A DNA stretch of 6,073 nt from an uncultured Clostridium sp. (GCA_958349075.1 CATWBR010000279.1:1-6073); one strand, 5' to 3'; positions 1-6,057 are shown, counted from the stretch's first letter. Notes: generated by a model not told the origin, from the letters alone. Numbers and translations are program-made.

Positions 1-24
1 TAATTTACCTGTATAAATAAGCAC

Positions 25-53
25 TTTCTGTACTAGACTGACTACTGTATTAT
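25..53 (+). promoter_or_regulatory. Weak candidate glmS promoter
   Basis: A TATTAT -10-like hexamer (48-53) lies 17 bases after TTTCTG (25-30), a poor match to TTGACA. A start would fall near 60, giving a leader of about 25 bases before the glmS ATG. A second -10-like TATAAA is at 12-17, but its -35 would lie outside the window. The leader is AT-rich and shows no obvious folded element. Either site could be chance. Confidence 0.3.
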
Positions 54-84
54 TAGACAGAAACCAAAAAACGGAGGAAAACAT

Positions 85-1917
85 ATGTGTGGAATTGTTG
101 GCTACATCGGAGATGAACAGGCGGCTCCTATCCTGTTAAGCGGACTCAGCAAGCTGGAATACCGGGGCTATGACTCGGCCGGAATCGCAGTTTACAACGG
201 GACAGATATAAAAATGGAAAAGGTCACGGGACGTCTCAAACGTCTTAAGGATCTGACAAAAGATGGAAGCACCCTCTCCGGAACGGTCGGTATCGGACAT
301 ACACGCTGGGCTACCCACGGAAGCCCTTCCGATACCAATGCCCATCCCCACTTCAATAAAGATCGCTCGATTATTGTCGTTCACAACGGTATCATTGAAA
401 ATTACAGCAAATTAAAGCAGCGCCTCATTGGCAAGGGATATGAATTCATCTCCGAGACCGATACCGAGGTTCTGGCACATCTGCTTGATTATTATTACAA
501 CCGTAACCATAACCCGCTTGAGGCGCTTACAAAGGTAATGCAGAAAGTGGAAGGCTCTTATGCTCTTGGTATCCTCTTTAAAGACTTCCCGGGCCAGGTT
601 TTCTCCGCCAGAAAAGACAGTCCGCTGATCGTAGGACACAGTGAAAGCGGTAATTTCATCGCCTCCGACGTGCCGGCGATTCTTCAGTATACCAGGGAAG
701 TTTTCTATATGGAGAACGAGGAGATTGCGGTTCTCTCCCGCGATGGAATCAAGTTTTACAACGTGGACGAGGAACCGCTTCAGAAAACATGCACCCGCAT
801 CGACTGGGATGTGAATGCCGCTGAAAAGGGCGGTTATGAGCATTTCTTCCTGAAGGAAATCTATGAGCAGCCCAAGGCTGTGCGCGACACCATCAGTCCG
901 CGTATCCAGGACGGCGAGGTGGTAATCGAAGAACTCGGCATGACGGATGAGGATATCCGCAGCATTAACAAAATTATGATCGTGGCCTGCGGCTCCGCCT
1001 ATCACACCGGAGTTATGGCGAAATATGTATTCGAAGGAATTTCCAGGGTACCGGTTGAGGTGGATCTGGCTTCCGAGTACCGTTACCGCGACCCGATTTT
1101 CGACCGCAATACACTTGTCATCATTGTGAGCCAGTCCGGTGAAACGGCCGACTCTCTCGCCGCTCTCAGGGAATCGAAAGCAAACGGGCAGAGAGTTCTG
1201 GGCATTGTCAACGTGGTAGGCAGTTCCATTGCCCGTGAGGCTGACAATGTCATGTACACCTGGGCCGGTCCGGAAATCTCCGTGGCAACGACAAAGGCAT
1301 ACAGCGCACAGCTCGTCTCCTTCTACCTGCTGGCGATGAAATTCGGCAAGGTACGCGCCACTCTGGCGGACAGTGACTACAGCCAGATGATAGGAGATCT
1401 GCAGAAGCTTCCGGAGATGATGGATGAACTCTTAAAGGACCGCCAGCAGATTCAGCGTTTTGCCAACCGTTATCTGGCCGCGGAGCACATTTTCTTCATC
1501 GGCCGCGGTATTGATTATGCCATCTCAATGGAAGGTTCCCTGAAGCTGAAAGAGATCTCCTATATCCACTCGGAGGCCTATGCAGCCGGAGAACTTAAGC
1601 ACGGCACGATATCACTGATTGAGGAGGGCACGCTTGTCGTGGCTCTTGCAACCCAGGAAGCACTCTATCCAAAAACCATCAGCAACGTTGTCGAGGTTAA
1701 GACGAGAGGCGCTTTCGTGATGGCTCTGACCAATGAGGATAATAAAGAACTCGAGAAAATATCCGATTTTACGGTTTCTATTCCCAGAACAAACCGCTAT
1801 TTCTCCGGTTCCCTTGCCATTATCCCGCTTCAACTCTTTGCTTACTATGTTTCCCTTGGCAGGGGCCTGGATGTGGATAAACCGAGAAATCTGGCTAAAT
1901 CCGTGACCGTGGAGTAG
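85..1917 (+). CDS. glmS: Glutamine--fructose-6-phosphate aminotransferase (isomerizing), GlmS
   Basis: Cytosolic enzyme making glucosamine-6-phosphate and glutamate from fructose-6-phosphate and glutamine, the entry to UDP-GlcNAc, peptidoglycan and other amino-sugar polymers. The protein is 610 aa, against 609 in E. coli. Residues 1-220 are a class II (Ntn) glutaminase: Met removal exposes Cys2 of CGIVGYIG, and HTRWATHG (72-79), HNG (100-102) and SETDTE (123-128) are the expected glutamine-site motifs. Two SIS sugar-isomerase domains follow: the first holds ACGSAYHTG (301-309) and SQSGETADS (349-357), and the second holds the catalytic equivalents K487, E490 and H506 in LKLKEISYIHSEAYAAGELKHG. 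The C-terminus DKPRNLAKSVTVE carries the ring-opening lysine (K605). The start is set by GGAGG at 73-77, 7 bases before ATG. The gene is intact, with all key residues. About 290 bases and a terminator-like hairpin separate it from the next promoter, so it is probably its own unit. Confidence 0.98.
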   Translation: MCGIVGYIGDEQAAPILLSGLSKLEYRGYDSAGIAVYNGTDIKMEKVTGRLKRLKDLTKDGSTLSGTVGIGHTRWATHGSPSDTNAHPHFNKDRSIIVVHNGIIENYSKLKQRLIGKGYEFISETDTEVLAHLLDYYYNRNHNPLEALTKVMQKVEGSYALGILFKDFPGQVFSARKDSPLIVGHSESGNFIASDVPAILQYTREVFYMENEEIAVLSRDGIKFYNVDEEPLQKTCTRIDWDVNAAEKGGYEHFFLKEIYEQPKAVRDTISPRIQDGEVVIEELGMTDEDIRSINKIMIVACGSAYHTGVMAKYVFEGISRVPVEVDLASEYRYRDPIFDRNTLVIIVSQSGETADSLAALRESKANGQRVLGIVNVVGSSIAREADNVMYTWAGPEISVATTKAYSAQLVSFYLLAMKFGKVRATLADSDYSQMIGDLQKLPEMMDELLKDRQQIQRFANRYLAAEHIFFIGRGIDYAISMEGSLKLKEISYIHSEAYAAGELKHGTISLIEEGTLVVALATQEALYPKTISNVVEVKTRGAFVMALTNEDNKELEKISDFTVSIPRTNRYFSGSLAIIPLQLFAYYVSLGRGLDVDKPRNLAKSVTVE

Positions 1918-1943
1918 GGATTTATGTGAGAACGCAGCCGGAA

Positions 1944-2163
1944 CGGCCAGGGTACGGGATCGGTGAACTGAAGACTCCCGGGCAGCTTGTCGCGACAAGC
2001 GTCCCTCCCCCTTGAAGGAATAGAACAGTTCAGCGGCCGCAGGCCGGGGTGCGGGATGGCAAAAACCTTTGCGTCTTCAGTCACGGGTCATAACCTGCCA
2101 GTGGGGAAGAAGGGAGAAAAAGATTCCGTAGGGAACCTGGAGTTCAGCGGCACTTGCCGAGGT
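1944..2163 (+). ncRNA. Candidate structured RNA element of unknown family (glmS 3' region)
   Basis: This covers most of the 318-base gap after glmS (1918-2235), where I see no credible gene. A perfect 9-bp stem pairs ACTGAAGAC (1967-1975) with GTCTTCAGT (2073-2081), extended by GTG/CAC (1963-1965/2082-2084) across one bulged A. It encloses three compact hairpins: the palindrome GCTTGTCGCGACAAGC (1985-2000, CGCG loop, flanked by GGG/CCC), CGGCC-GCA-GGCCG (2034-2046) and GCAAA-AACC-TTTGC (2059-2072). The last abuts the closing stem, so the two could stack coaxially. Further on, TTCC/GGAA (2124-2127/2132-2135) sits inside an imperfect stem ACCT..AGTG/CACT..AGGT (2093-2103/2151-2163). The strand is assumed from the glmS and glnN direction. 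It could be a structured glmS 3'UTR, a small RNA, a cis-regulator or a GC-rich interspersed repeat. I recognise no riboswitch, T-box, 6S, SRP, RNase P or tmRNA consensus. The pairings are visible by eye, but function is inference. Confidence 0.35.
1945..2057. repeat. Imperfect 16-nt direct repeats, plus a second 10-nt pair
   Basis: GGCCAGGGTACGGGAT (1945-1960) recurs as GGCCGGGGTGCGGGAT (2042-2057), 14 of 16 identical with both differences A to G. A separate exact 10-nt direct repeat, AGTTCAGCGG, occurs at 2027-2036 and 2141-2150. The repeats interleave with the stems of the candidate RNA and may mark an internally duplicated or dispersed element. No transposase or target-site duplication is visible nearby. 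Confidence 0.5.
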
Positions 2164-2169
2164 CTTTTC

Positions 2170-2205
2170 GAGGCCCCCCGGCCGGCCGGCGGCGTTCTCA
2201 TTTTT
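2170..2205 (+). terminator. Terminator-like GC-rich hairpin with T-run downstream of glmS
   Basis: A bulged stem can be drawn as GAG/CTC (2170-2172/2197-2199), GCC/GGC (2173-2175/2191-2193), CC/GG (2176-2177/2188-2189) and GG/CC (2180-2181/2186-2187) around a CCGG loop. One A and then TTTTT (2201-2205) follow. Its core contains the palindrome CCGGCCGGCCGG (2178-2189), which allows other registers. It is the best candidate for ending glmS transcripts, or the structured RNA before it. The bulges make its efficiency uncertain. Confidence 0.5.
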
Positions 2206-2235
2206 CAACAATCCAAAAAACATTTCAGGAAAATA

Positions 2236-2263
2236 TTGACATTCAGATTTTTTTGTGTATACT
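2236..2263 (+). promoter_or_regulatory. Strong sigma-A promoter for glnN-purF
   Basis: A perfect -35 TTGACA (2236-2241), a 16-base spacer and TATACT (2258-2263, one mismatch to TATAAT) form the best promoter in the window. The region just upstream is A-rich (2211-2235), consistent with an UP-like element. Initiation would fall near 2270, leaving a leader of roughly 100 bases before the glutamine synthetase start. I see no convincing 17-bp GlnR/TnrA-type operator (TGTNA-N7-TNACA) overlapping it. Confidence 0.8.
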
Positions 2264-2280
2264 ACAGAATAAAGAAAAGC

Positions 2281-2319
2281 AAAGGCGCTTCGGTACAACC
2301 GAGGTGCCTTTTTCTTTTT
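2281..2319 (+). terminator. Intrinsic terminator / candidate attenuator in the glnN leader
   Basis: AAAGGCGCTTCGGT (2281-2294) pairs with ACCGAGGTGCCTTT (2298-2311) over 14 bp, including two G-U pairs, around a 3-nt loop (5-nt if the top T-A opens). TTTTTCTTTTT (2309-2319) follows, so this is a textbook intrinsic terminator. It lies only about 10 bases after the predicted transcription start and about 50 before the glutamine synthetase start. It may attenuate glnN-purF, stop read-through from glmS, or shield the mRNA 5' end. No ANTAR-type hexaloop pair (AxxGxx) precedes it, although ANTAR antitermination is known for some clostridial nitrogen genes. Confidence 0.75.
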
Positions 2320-2357
2320 GAAAATCTGCGTTTTAGTTGCGCGCTGTGCAGTATCTG

Positions 2358-2364
2358 AAAGGAG
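2358..2364 (+). promoter_or_regulatory. Ribosome binding site that decides the glnN start
   Basis: AAAGGAG (2358-2364) is 8 bases from the ATG at 2373 but only 2 bases from the in-frame ATG at 2367. The upstream in-frame TTG at 2337 has no comparable site. The 2373 start also gives MVKNIPELYGSLVFND, which begins as type III glutamine synthetases typically do. Confidence 0.85.
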
Positions 2365-2372
2365 ACATGATT

Positions 2373-4472
2373 ATGGTAAAGAACATCCCCGAGCTCTATG
2401 GAAGCCTTGTATTTAACGACAAAATCATGAAAAACAAACTGCCGAGAGATGTATACAAAGCCCTCCGCAAAACAATCGAGACGGGCCGCCATCTGGAGCT
2501 CGACATTGCCAATGCCGTTGCCGTTGCCATGAAGGAATGGGCTGTCGAAAACGGCGCTACCCATTTTACGCACTGGTTTCAGCCGATGACCGGAATCACC
2601 GCCGAAAAACACGACAGCTTTATAAGCCCCCTCGGCCATGACGATGTAATTATGGATTTTTCAGGCAGGGAATTAATTAAGGGGGAACCGGACGCCTCCA
2701 GCTTTCCTTCCGGCGGTCTTCGGGCCACCTTTGAGGCCAGAGGCTATACAGCCTGGGATCCCACCTCTCCGGCATTCATAAAAGACGGGACACTCTGCAT
2801 TCCCACAGCGTTCTGCTCATACAGCGGAGAAGCCCTTGATAAAAAAACACCTCTGCTGCGTTCCATGGAAGCCATTAACCGGGAAGCACTCCGCGTGCTG
2901 AAGCTCTTTGGCGATGAGGACGTCACCCGTGTCTATACCACAGTCGGTCCTGAACAGGAATATTTTCTCGTAGATAAAGAATTGTATAACAAGCGAAACG
3001 ACCTGAAATTCTGCGGAAGAACACTTTTTGGCTCACCTGCGCCAAAAGGCCAGGAGATGGATGACCACTATTTCGGTTCACTGCGCCCCCGCGTTCTCGC
3101 CTTCATGAAAGAACTGGATGAAGAACTCTGGAAATTCGGCATTCCGGCTAAAACGAGGCATAATGAGGTAGCCCCGTCACAGCATGAACTGGCTGTTGTA
3201 TACACTACCAACAACCTGGCCGCGGACAATAACCAGCTCACAATGGAGGTCATGAAGCGCACGGCCGAAAAACACGGCCTTGCCTGCCTTCTCCATGAAA
3301 AACCGTACGAGGGTATTAACGGAAGCGGCAAACATAACAACTGGTCGCTCTCTACCAACACGGGGATCAACCTCTTAGATCCCGATAAAGAGCCTGCCAG
3401 AAACCTGCGCTTCATGCTCTTTCTGGTCGCCACCATAAAGGCCGTGGATGTTTACGGCGATCTGCTGCGCGTCTCGGTCGCAACGGCGGGCAATGATCAC
3501 CGTCTGGGAGGCAATGAGGCCCCGCCTGCCATCGTATCCATGTTCATCGGCAATGACCTTGCCGCAGTCCTCGACATTGTCGAGAATGACGCCGAGCCTG
3601 AGGCAAGGGAAGAAATTTCAATGAATGCGGGCGCGAAAGTCCTTCCGCATTTTATCAAAGACACGATGGACCGGAACAGAACCTCACCCTTTGCCTTTAC
3701 CGGCAATAAATTCGAGTTCCGCATGCCCGGCTCCTCTCTTCCGGTGTCCGGACCGAATGTGGTTCTCAATACCGCCGTCGCCGAGGTTCTCGGAGAATTT
3801 GCGGATCACCTGGAGAAGATCCCGGCGGAAAAGCTGCCCGACGCAATCCACACGCTTTTAAAAGAGGTGATACGCAGACATAAACGCATTGTTTTCAATG
3901 GGAACGGCTATTCGGACGCCTGGGTGGAGGAGGCGGAAAAAAGGGGACTGTTCAATCTTCCGACCTGTGCGGAGGCCTTTCCCTGCTTTATAGCAGAAAA
4001 AAATATTGAACTTTTTACAAAGCACCATGTGTTCACCCGGGAGGAAATCTTCTCCCGATATGAGATCATGCAGGAGAATTATATAAAGACAATCATAATT
4101 GAGGCCAGGACCATGCACTCCATGATGAACAAGACTTTCCTCCCCTCCCTGCTCGCCTACATAAAAGAACTGGCCGAAACCGAAGTGAAAATTAAAAAAG
4201 CCCTGCCGTCGTCTTCCGTCTCAGCAATAGAAGAGCGTTTAAACGTCCTCTCCACTCTGTATACCGTCATCTCAGAGAGGAGCGATGAATTGAAAGCCGC
4301 ATTTTCCGGGACGGACGGATTGGAAGACAGCATGGAAAAGGTAAAATACTGCCGCTACACCATACTGGCCAAAATGAATGAACTCCGCTCACATGTAGAT
4401 GAGGCGGAAACCATGATACCCGATGAATTTCTTTCCTATCCGTCCTACGATAAGCTGCTTTTTTCAATATAG
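2373..4472 (+). CDS. glnN: Type III glutamine synthetase (GSIII, GlnN)
   Basis: ATP-dependent cytosolic ligase joining ammonia to glutamate to give glutamine, central to ammonium assimilation. The protein is 699 aa, the size of the GSIII family (about 700-730 aa; GSI is about 470). The N-terminal GSIII-specific region includes THWFQP (66-71) and the family signature FPSGGLRATFEARGYTAWDPTSPAF (111-135). Metal and substrate motifs follow in order: GPEQEYF (192-198, with E194 and E196), RHNEVAPSQHE (262-272), NGSGKHNNWS (316-325), GNDHRLGGNEAPPA (373-386) and NRTSPFAFTGNKFEFR (435-450). The C-terminal 150 residues are mostly charged and probably helical, as in the extended GSIII C-terminal domain. 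Known GSIII enzymes are dodecamers. Many databases label this family glnA. The upstream leader terminator suggests control by attenuation. The 63-base spacer to purF has no terminator, so both are probably on one mRNA. No truncation or missing key residue is seen. Confidence 0.97.
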   Translation: MVKNIPELYGSLVFNDKIMKNKLPRDVYKALRKTIETGRHLELDIANAVAVAMKEWAVENGATHFTHWFQPMTGITAEKHDSFISPLGHDDVIMDFSGRELIKGEPDASSFPSGGLRATFEARGYTAWDPTSPAFIKDGTLCIPTAFCSYSGEALDKKTPLLRSMEAINREALRVLKLFGDEDVTRVYTTVGPEQEYFLVDKELYNKRNDLKFCGRTLFGSPAPKGQEMDDHYFGSLRPRVLAFMKELDEELWKFGIPAKTRHNEVAPSQHELAVVYTTNNLAADNNQLTMEVMKRTAEKHGLACLLHEKPYEGINGSGKHNNWSLSTNTGINLLDPDKEPARNLRFMLFLVATIKAVDVYGDLLRVSVATAGNDHRLGGNEAPPAIVSMFIGNDLAAVLDIVENDAEPEAREEISMNAGAKVLPHFIKDTMDRNRTSPFAFTGNKFEFRMPGSSLPVSGPNVVLNTAVAEVLGEFADHLEKIPAEKLPDAIHTLLKEVIRRHKRIVFNGNGYSDAWVEEAEKRGLFNLPTCAEAFPCFIAEKNIELFTKHHVFTREEIFSRYEIMQENYIKTIIIEARTMHSMMNKTFLPSLLAYIKELAETEVKIKKALPSSSVSAIEERLNVLSTLYTVISERSDELKAAFSGTDGLEDSMEKVKYCRYTILAKMNELRSHVDEAETMIPDEFLSYPSYDKLLFSI

Positions 4473-4518
4473 GGGATGAAATTAGGGAATCATGAATATG
4501 AATGAAGTTTTGAAGTTT

Positions 4519-4526
4519 TAAGGAGG
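4519..4526 (+). promoter_or_regulatory. Perfect Shine-Dalgarno for purF, overlapped by a mini-ORF stop
   Basis: TAAGGAGG (4519-4526) fully complements the 16S rRNA anti-SD and lies 9 bases before the purF ATG. Its TAA is also the stop of a 9-codon reading frame, MNMNEVLKF (4492-4521). The preceding bases are a tandem 8-nt repeat, TGAAGTTT (4503-4510 and 4511-4518). No promoter or terminator is apparent in the 63-base gap, consistent with co-transcription with glnN. Confidence 0.85.
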
Positions 4527-4535
4527 AGATCTGTC

Positions 4536-5963
4536 ATGCAGCCATTTGAACACACGACTGGGCTAAGAGAAGAATGCGGTGTTTTTGGAATCTTCGGCAC
4601 GGACGGTTCCAATGTCTCCGGTGATATTTTCTACGGACTCTGTGCACTCCAGCACCGGGGCCAGGAATCATGCGGGATTGCGGTCGGTAACACCAACGGG
4701 CCAATGGCTCCGGCTCTATGCCATAAAGGTCTTGGACTTGTGCAGGAGGTCTTTACGCCGGACGCCCTCGCCCGTCTCACCGGCAATATCGGCGTCGGCC
4801 ATGTCCGCTACGCCACGACCGGCGCAGCCACTTCGGAGAATGCGCAGCCGCTTGTTTTAAATTACTTAAAAGGAACCCTAACTCTCGCGCATAACGGCAA
4901 TCTTGTCAACGCCGCCGGACTGAGACGGGAACTTGAAAAAACGGGAGCCGTTTTCCAGACGACAACCGACTCCGAGGCCATCGCTCTGCACATTGCCAGG
5001 GAACGCCTTAATACCTCCTCTGTGGAGGATGCCATCAAGCGGACGGCCGCAAAGATAAAAGGCGCCTACGGCCTTGTCGTAGCCAGCCCCAGAAAACTCA
5101 TCGGGGTCCGTGATCCCTATGGCCTGAAGCCGCTCTGCCTCGGCAGGATGGGCAATGCGTGGCTCATTGCTTCGGAAAGCTGCGCCATAGAGGCTGCAGG
5201 AGGTGAACTGATCCGCGACATAGCCCCTGGGGAGATTGTCACCATTACAAAGGACGGCCTTCACTCCGATATGGATCTGCGTCAGACTGAAAATGCGCAC
5301 TGCATCTTTGAATACATTTACTTCTCAAGACTGGACAGCCGGCTGGACCGTGTGAGCGTATATGAATCCAGACTGCGCGGCGGTGCCATTCTGGCCCGCT
5401 CCTGCCCTGTTTTAGCCGATCTGGTAGCCGGAGTACCCGACTCCGGCCTGACGGCGGCTATGGGGTATTCCAGGGCGTCAGGCATCCCTTTCGGACTCAT
5501 CTTCCATAAAAACAGTTATGTCGGAAGAACTTTCATAAAATCCAGCCAGAAAGAACGTGAAAACAGTGTGAAAATCAAGTTAAGCGTCCTGGAACCTGCC
5601 GTGAAAGGAAAGCGCATCGTGCTGGTGGATGATTCCATTGTGCGCGGCACTACGATAAAAAATCTGATTCATATGCTCAAAGAGGCCGGTGCCCTGGAGG
5701 TCCATGTCAGAATCTCCTCCCCTCCGTTTCTTTACCCCTGCTACTTTGGAACCGACGTTCCCTCCAACCGGCAGTTAATTGCCAGCGGCCATTCCACGGA
5801 GGAAATCCGCCGGACCATAGGCGCGGACTCCCTGGCTTACATGCCCGCCGGAGGCCTTCAGGAGATGGCCGCCGGACTCCCGCTCTGCACGGCCTGCTTT
5901 ACGGGGCGTTATCCGATGGAAGTCCCCGGTACGGATATTCAAAATGCACTTGAATCATTTTGA
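4536..5963 (+). CDS. purF: Amidophosphoribosyltransferase (glutamine PRPP amidotransferase), PurF
   Basis: First committed step of purine synthesis: PRPP plus glutamine gives 5-phosphoribosylamine, glutamate and pyrophosphate, in the cytosol. The protein is 475 aa, normal for the Bacillus-type enzyme. A 13-residue propeptide precedes the nucleophile Cys14 of EECGVFGIFG and should be removed autocatalytically. The Ntn glutaminase domain (14 to about 245) has HRGQES (40-45), HVRYATTG (89-96) and AHNGNL (118-123). The phosphoribosyltransferase domain carries the PRPP loop VLVDDSIVRGTT (362-373). Cys256, Cys402, Cys451 and Cys454 match the [4Fe-4S] ligand pattern of B. subtilis PurF, whose oxygen-sensitive cluster is tied to enzyme stability; this suits an anaerobe. 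It sits behind glnN and not beside other pur genes within the window. No ZTP or guanine riboswitch fits in the short spacer. The last codons and stop lie within a perfect hairpin. Confidence 0.98.
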   Translation: MQPFEHTTGLREECGVFGIFGTDGSNVSGDIFYGLCALQHRGQESCGIAVGNTNGPMAPALCHKGLGLVQEVFTPDALARLTGNIGVGHVRYATTGAATSENAQPLVLNYLKGTLTLAHNGNLVNAAGLRRELEKTGAVFQTTTDSEAIALHIARERLNTSSVEDAIKRTAAKIKGAYGLVVASPRKLIGVRDPYGLKPLCLGRMGNAWLIASESCAIEAAGGELIRDIAPGEIVTITKDGLHSDMDLRQTENAHCIFEYIYFSRLDSRLDRVSVYESRLRGGAILARSCPVLADLVAGVPDSGLTAAMGYSRASGIPFGLIFHKNSYVGRTFIKSSQKERENSVKIKLSVLEPAVKGKRIVLVDDSIVRGTTIKNLIHMLKEAGALEVHVRISSPPFLYPCYFGTDVPSNRQLIASGHSTEEIRRTIGADSLAYMPAGGLQEMAAGLPLCTACFTGRYPMEVPGTDIQNALESF

Positions 5964-5970
5964 ATATCCG
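5932..5970. repeat. Perfect 15-bp inverted repeat across the purF stop codon
   Basis: CGGATATTCAAAATG (5932-5946) and CATTTTGAATATCCG (5956-5970) are exact reverse complements separated by 9 bases (CACTTGAAT). The right arm contains the TGA stop (5961-5963). No T-run follows directly, so it is not by itself a classical terminator. It may stabilise or process the mRNA 3' end, support the following terminator, or be a DNA site for a dimeric protein. Confidence 0.9.
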
Positions 5971-5975
5971 AAATT

Positions 5976-6010
5976 GCGCCGCAGTGCGGTCCTCGCGGAG
6001 CGTTTTTGTT
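5976..6010 (+). terminator. Probable intrinsic terminator of glnN-purF
   Basis: GCGCCGC (5976-5982) pairs with GCGGAGC (5995-6001) with one internal G-A mismatch and a 12-base loop, followed by G and TTTTTGTTT (6003-6011). An alternative fold is two smaller hairpins, CCGC/GCGG (5979-5982/5986-5989) and CTC/GAG (5992-5994/5998-6000). Its position 12 bases after the purF stop supports a transcript end. Confidence 0.65.
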
Positions 6011-6036
6011 TCATAGGACGAACTTTTCTATGCACC

Positions 6037-6057
6037 AAAAAAGGAATCGGCTATTCC
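6037..6057 (-). terminator. Minus-strand terminator-like hairpin, perhaps of a convergent gene
   Basis: Read on the minus strand, GGAAT-AGCCG-ATTCC (6057-6043) is followed by six Ts (6042-6037). A minus-strand TGA lies just before it (6061-6059), preceded by codons Asn-Arg-His-Gly up to the window edge. This arrangement would suit the 3' end of a gene convergent with purF. The stem is only 5 bp and the putative coding piece is four codons, so this is tentative. Confidence 0.4.

Noticed and set aside
1..84. glmS ribozyme in the glmS leader
   Set aside because: The 84 bases available are AT-rich and show none of the conserved ribozyme core. The known ribozyme is longer than this leader, so one lying upstream of the window cannot be excluded, but nothing here supports it.
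412..1005. 197-aa minus-strand ORF inside glmS, and similar antisense frames in glnN and purF
   Set aside because: Open only because they mirror conserved coding sequence in other frames; no ribosome sites, no recognisable protein features.
1918..2235. Cobalamin riboswitch, T-box or glutamine riboswitch
   Set aside because: Fragments such as GAAGAC near CCCGGGCAG and CCAGTGGGGAAG loosely recall cobalamin riboswitch boxes, but the order and remaining conserved core are wrong. There is no T-box AGGGTGGNACCGCG, and no glnA-motif core, which is in any case known from cyanobacteria.
2077..2298. 73-aa minus-strand ORF in the same gap
   Set aside because: TTG start without a ribosome site, within hairpin and promoter sequence; low-complexity translation. 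Explained better as a chance open frame.
1987..2358. 123-aa plus-strand ORF in the glmS-glnN gap
   Set aside because: It starts with TTG inside a perfect palindrome, has no ribosome site, runs through two terminator-like hairpins and a promoter, and the translation resembles no family I know.
2337..2372. Longer N-terminus for glutamine synthetase from TTG 2337 or ATG 2367
   Set aside because: TTG 2337 lacks a ribosome site and its extra residues are translated leader, including the Shine-Dalgarno itself. ATG 2367 is only 2 bases from GGAG. ATG 2373 has ideal spacing and the family-like N-terminus.
2264..2372. ANTAR-responsive dual-hairpin antitermination motif
   Set aside because: Expected from clostridial nitrogen regulation, but the single leader hairpin has a TACAA or ACA loop, not AxxGxx, and no second hairpin exists between the promoter and terminator.
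6017..6027. PurR-type PurBox (GACGAACTTTT)
   Set aside because: A single short CGAAC-containing match downstream of purF, without the paired inverted copy or a plus-strand gene after it; likely chance.
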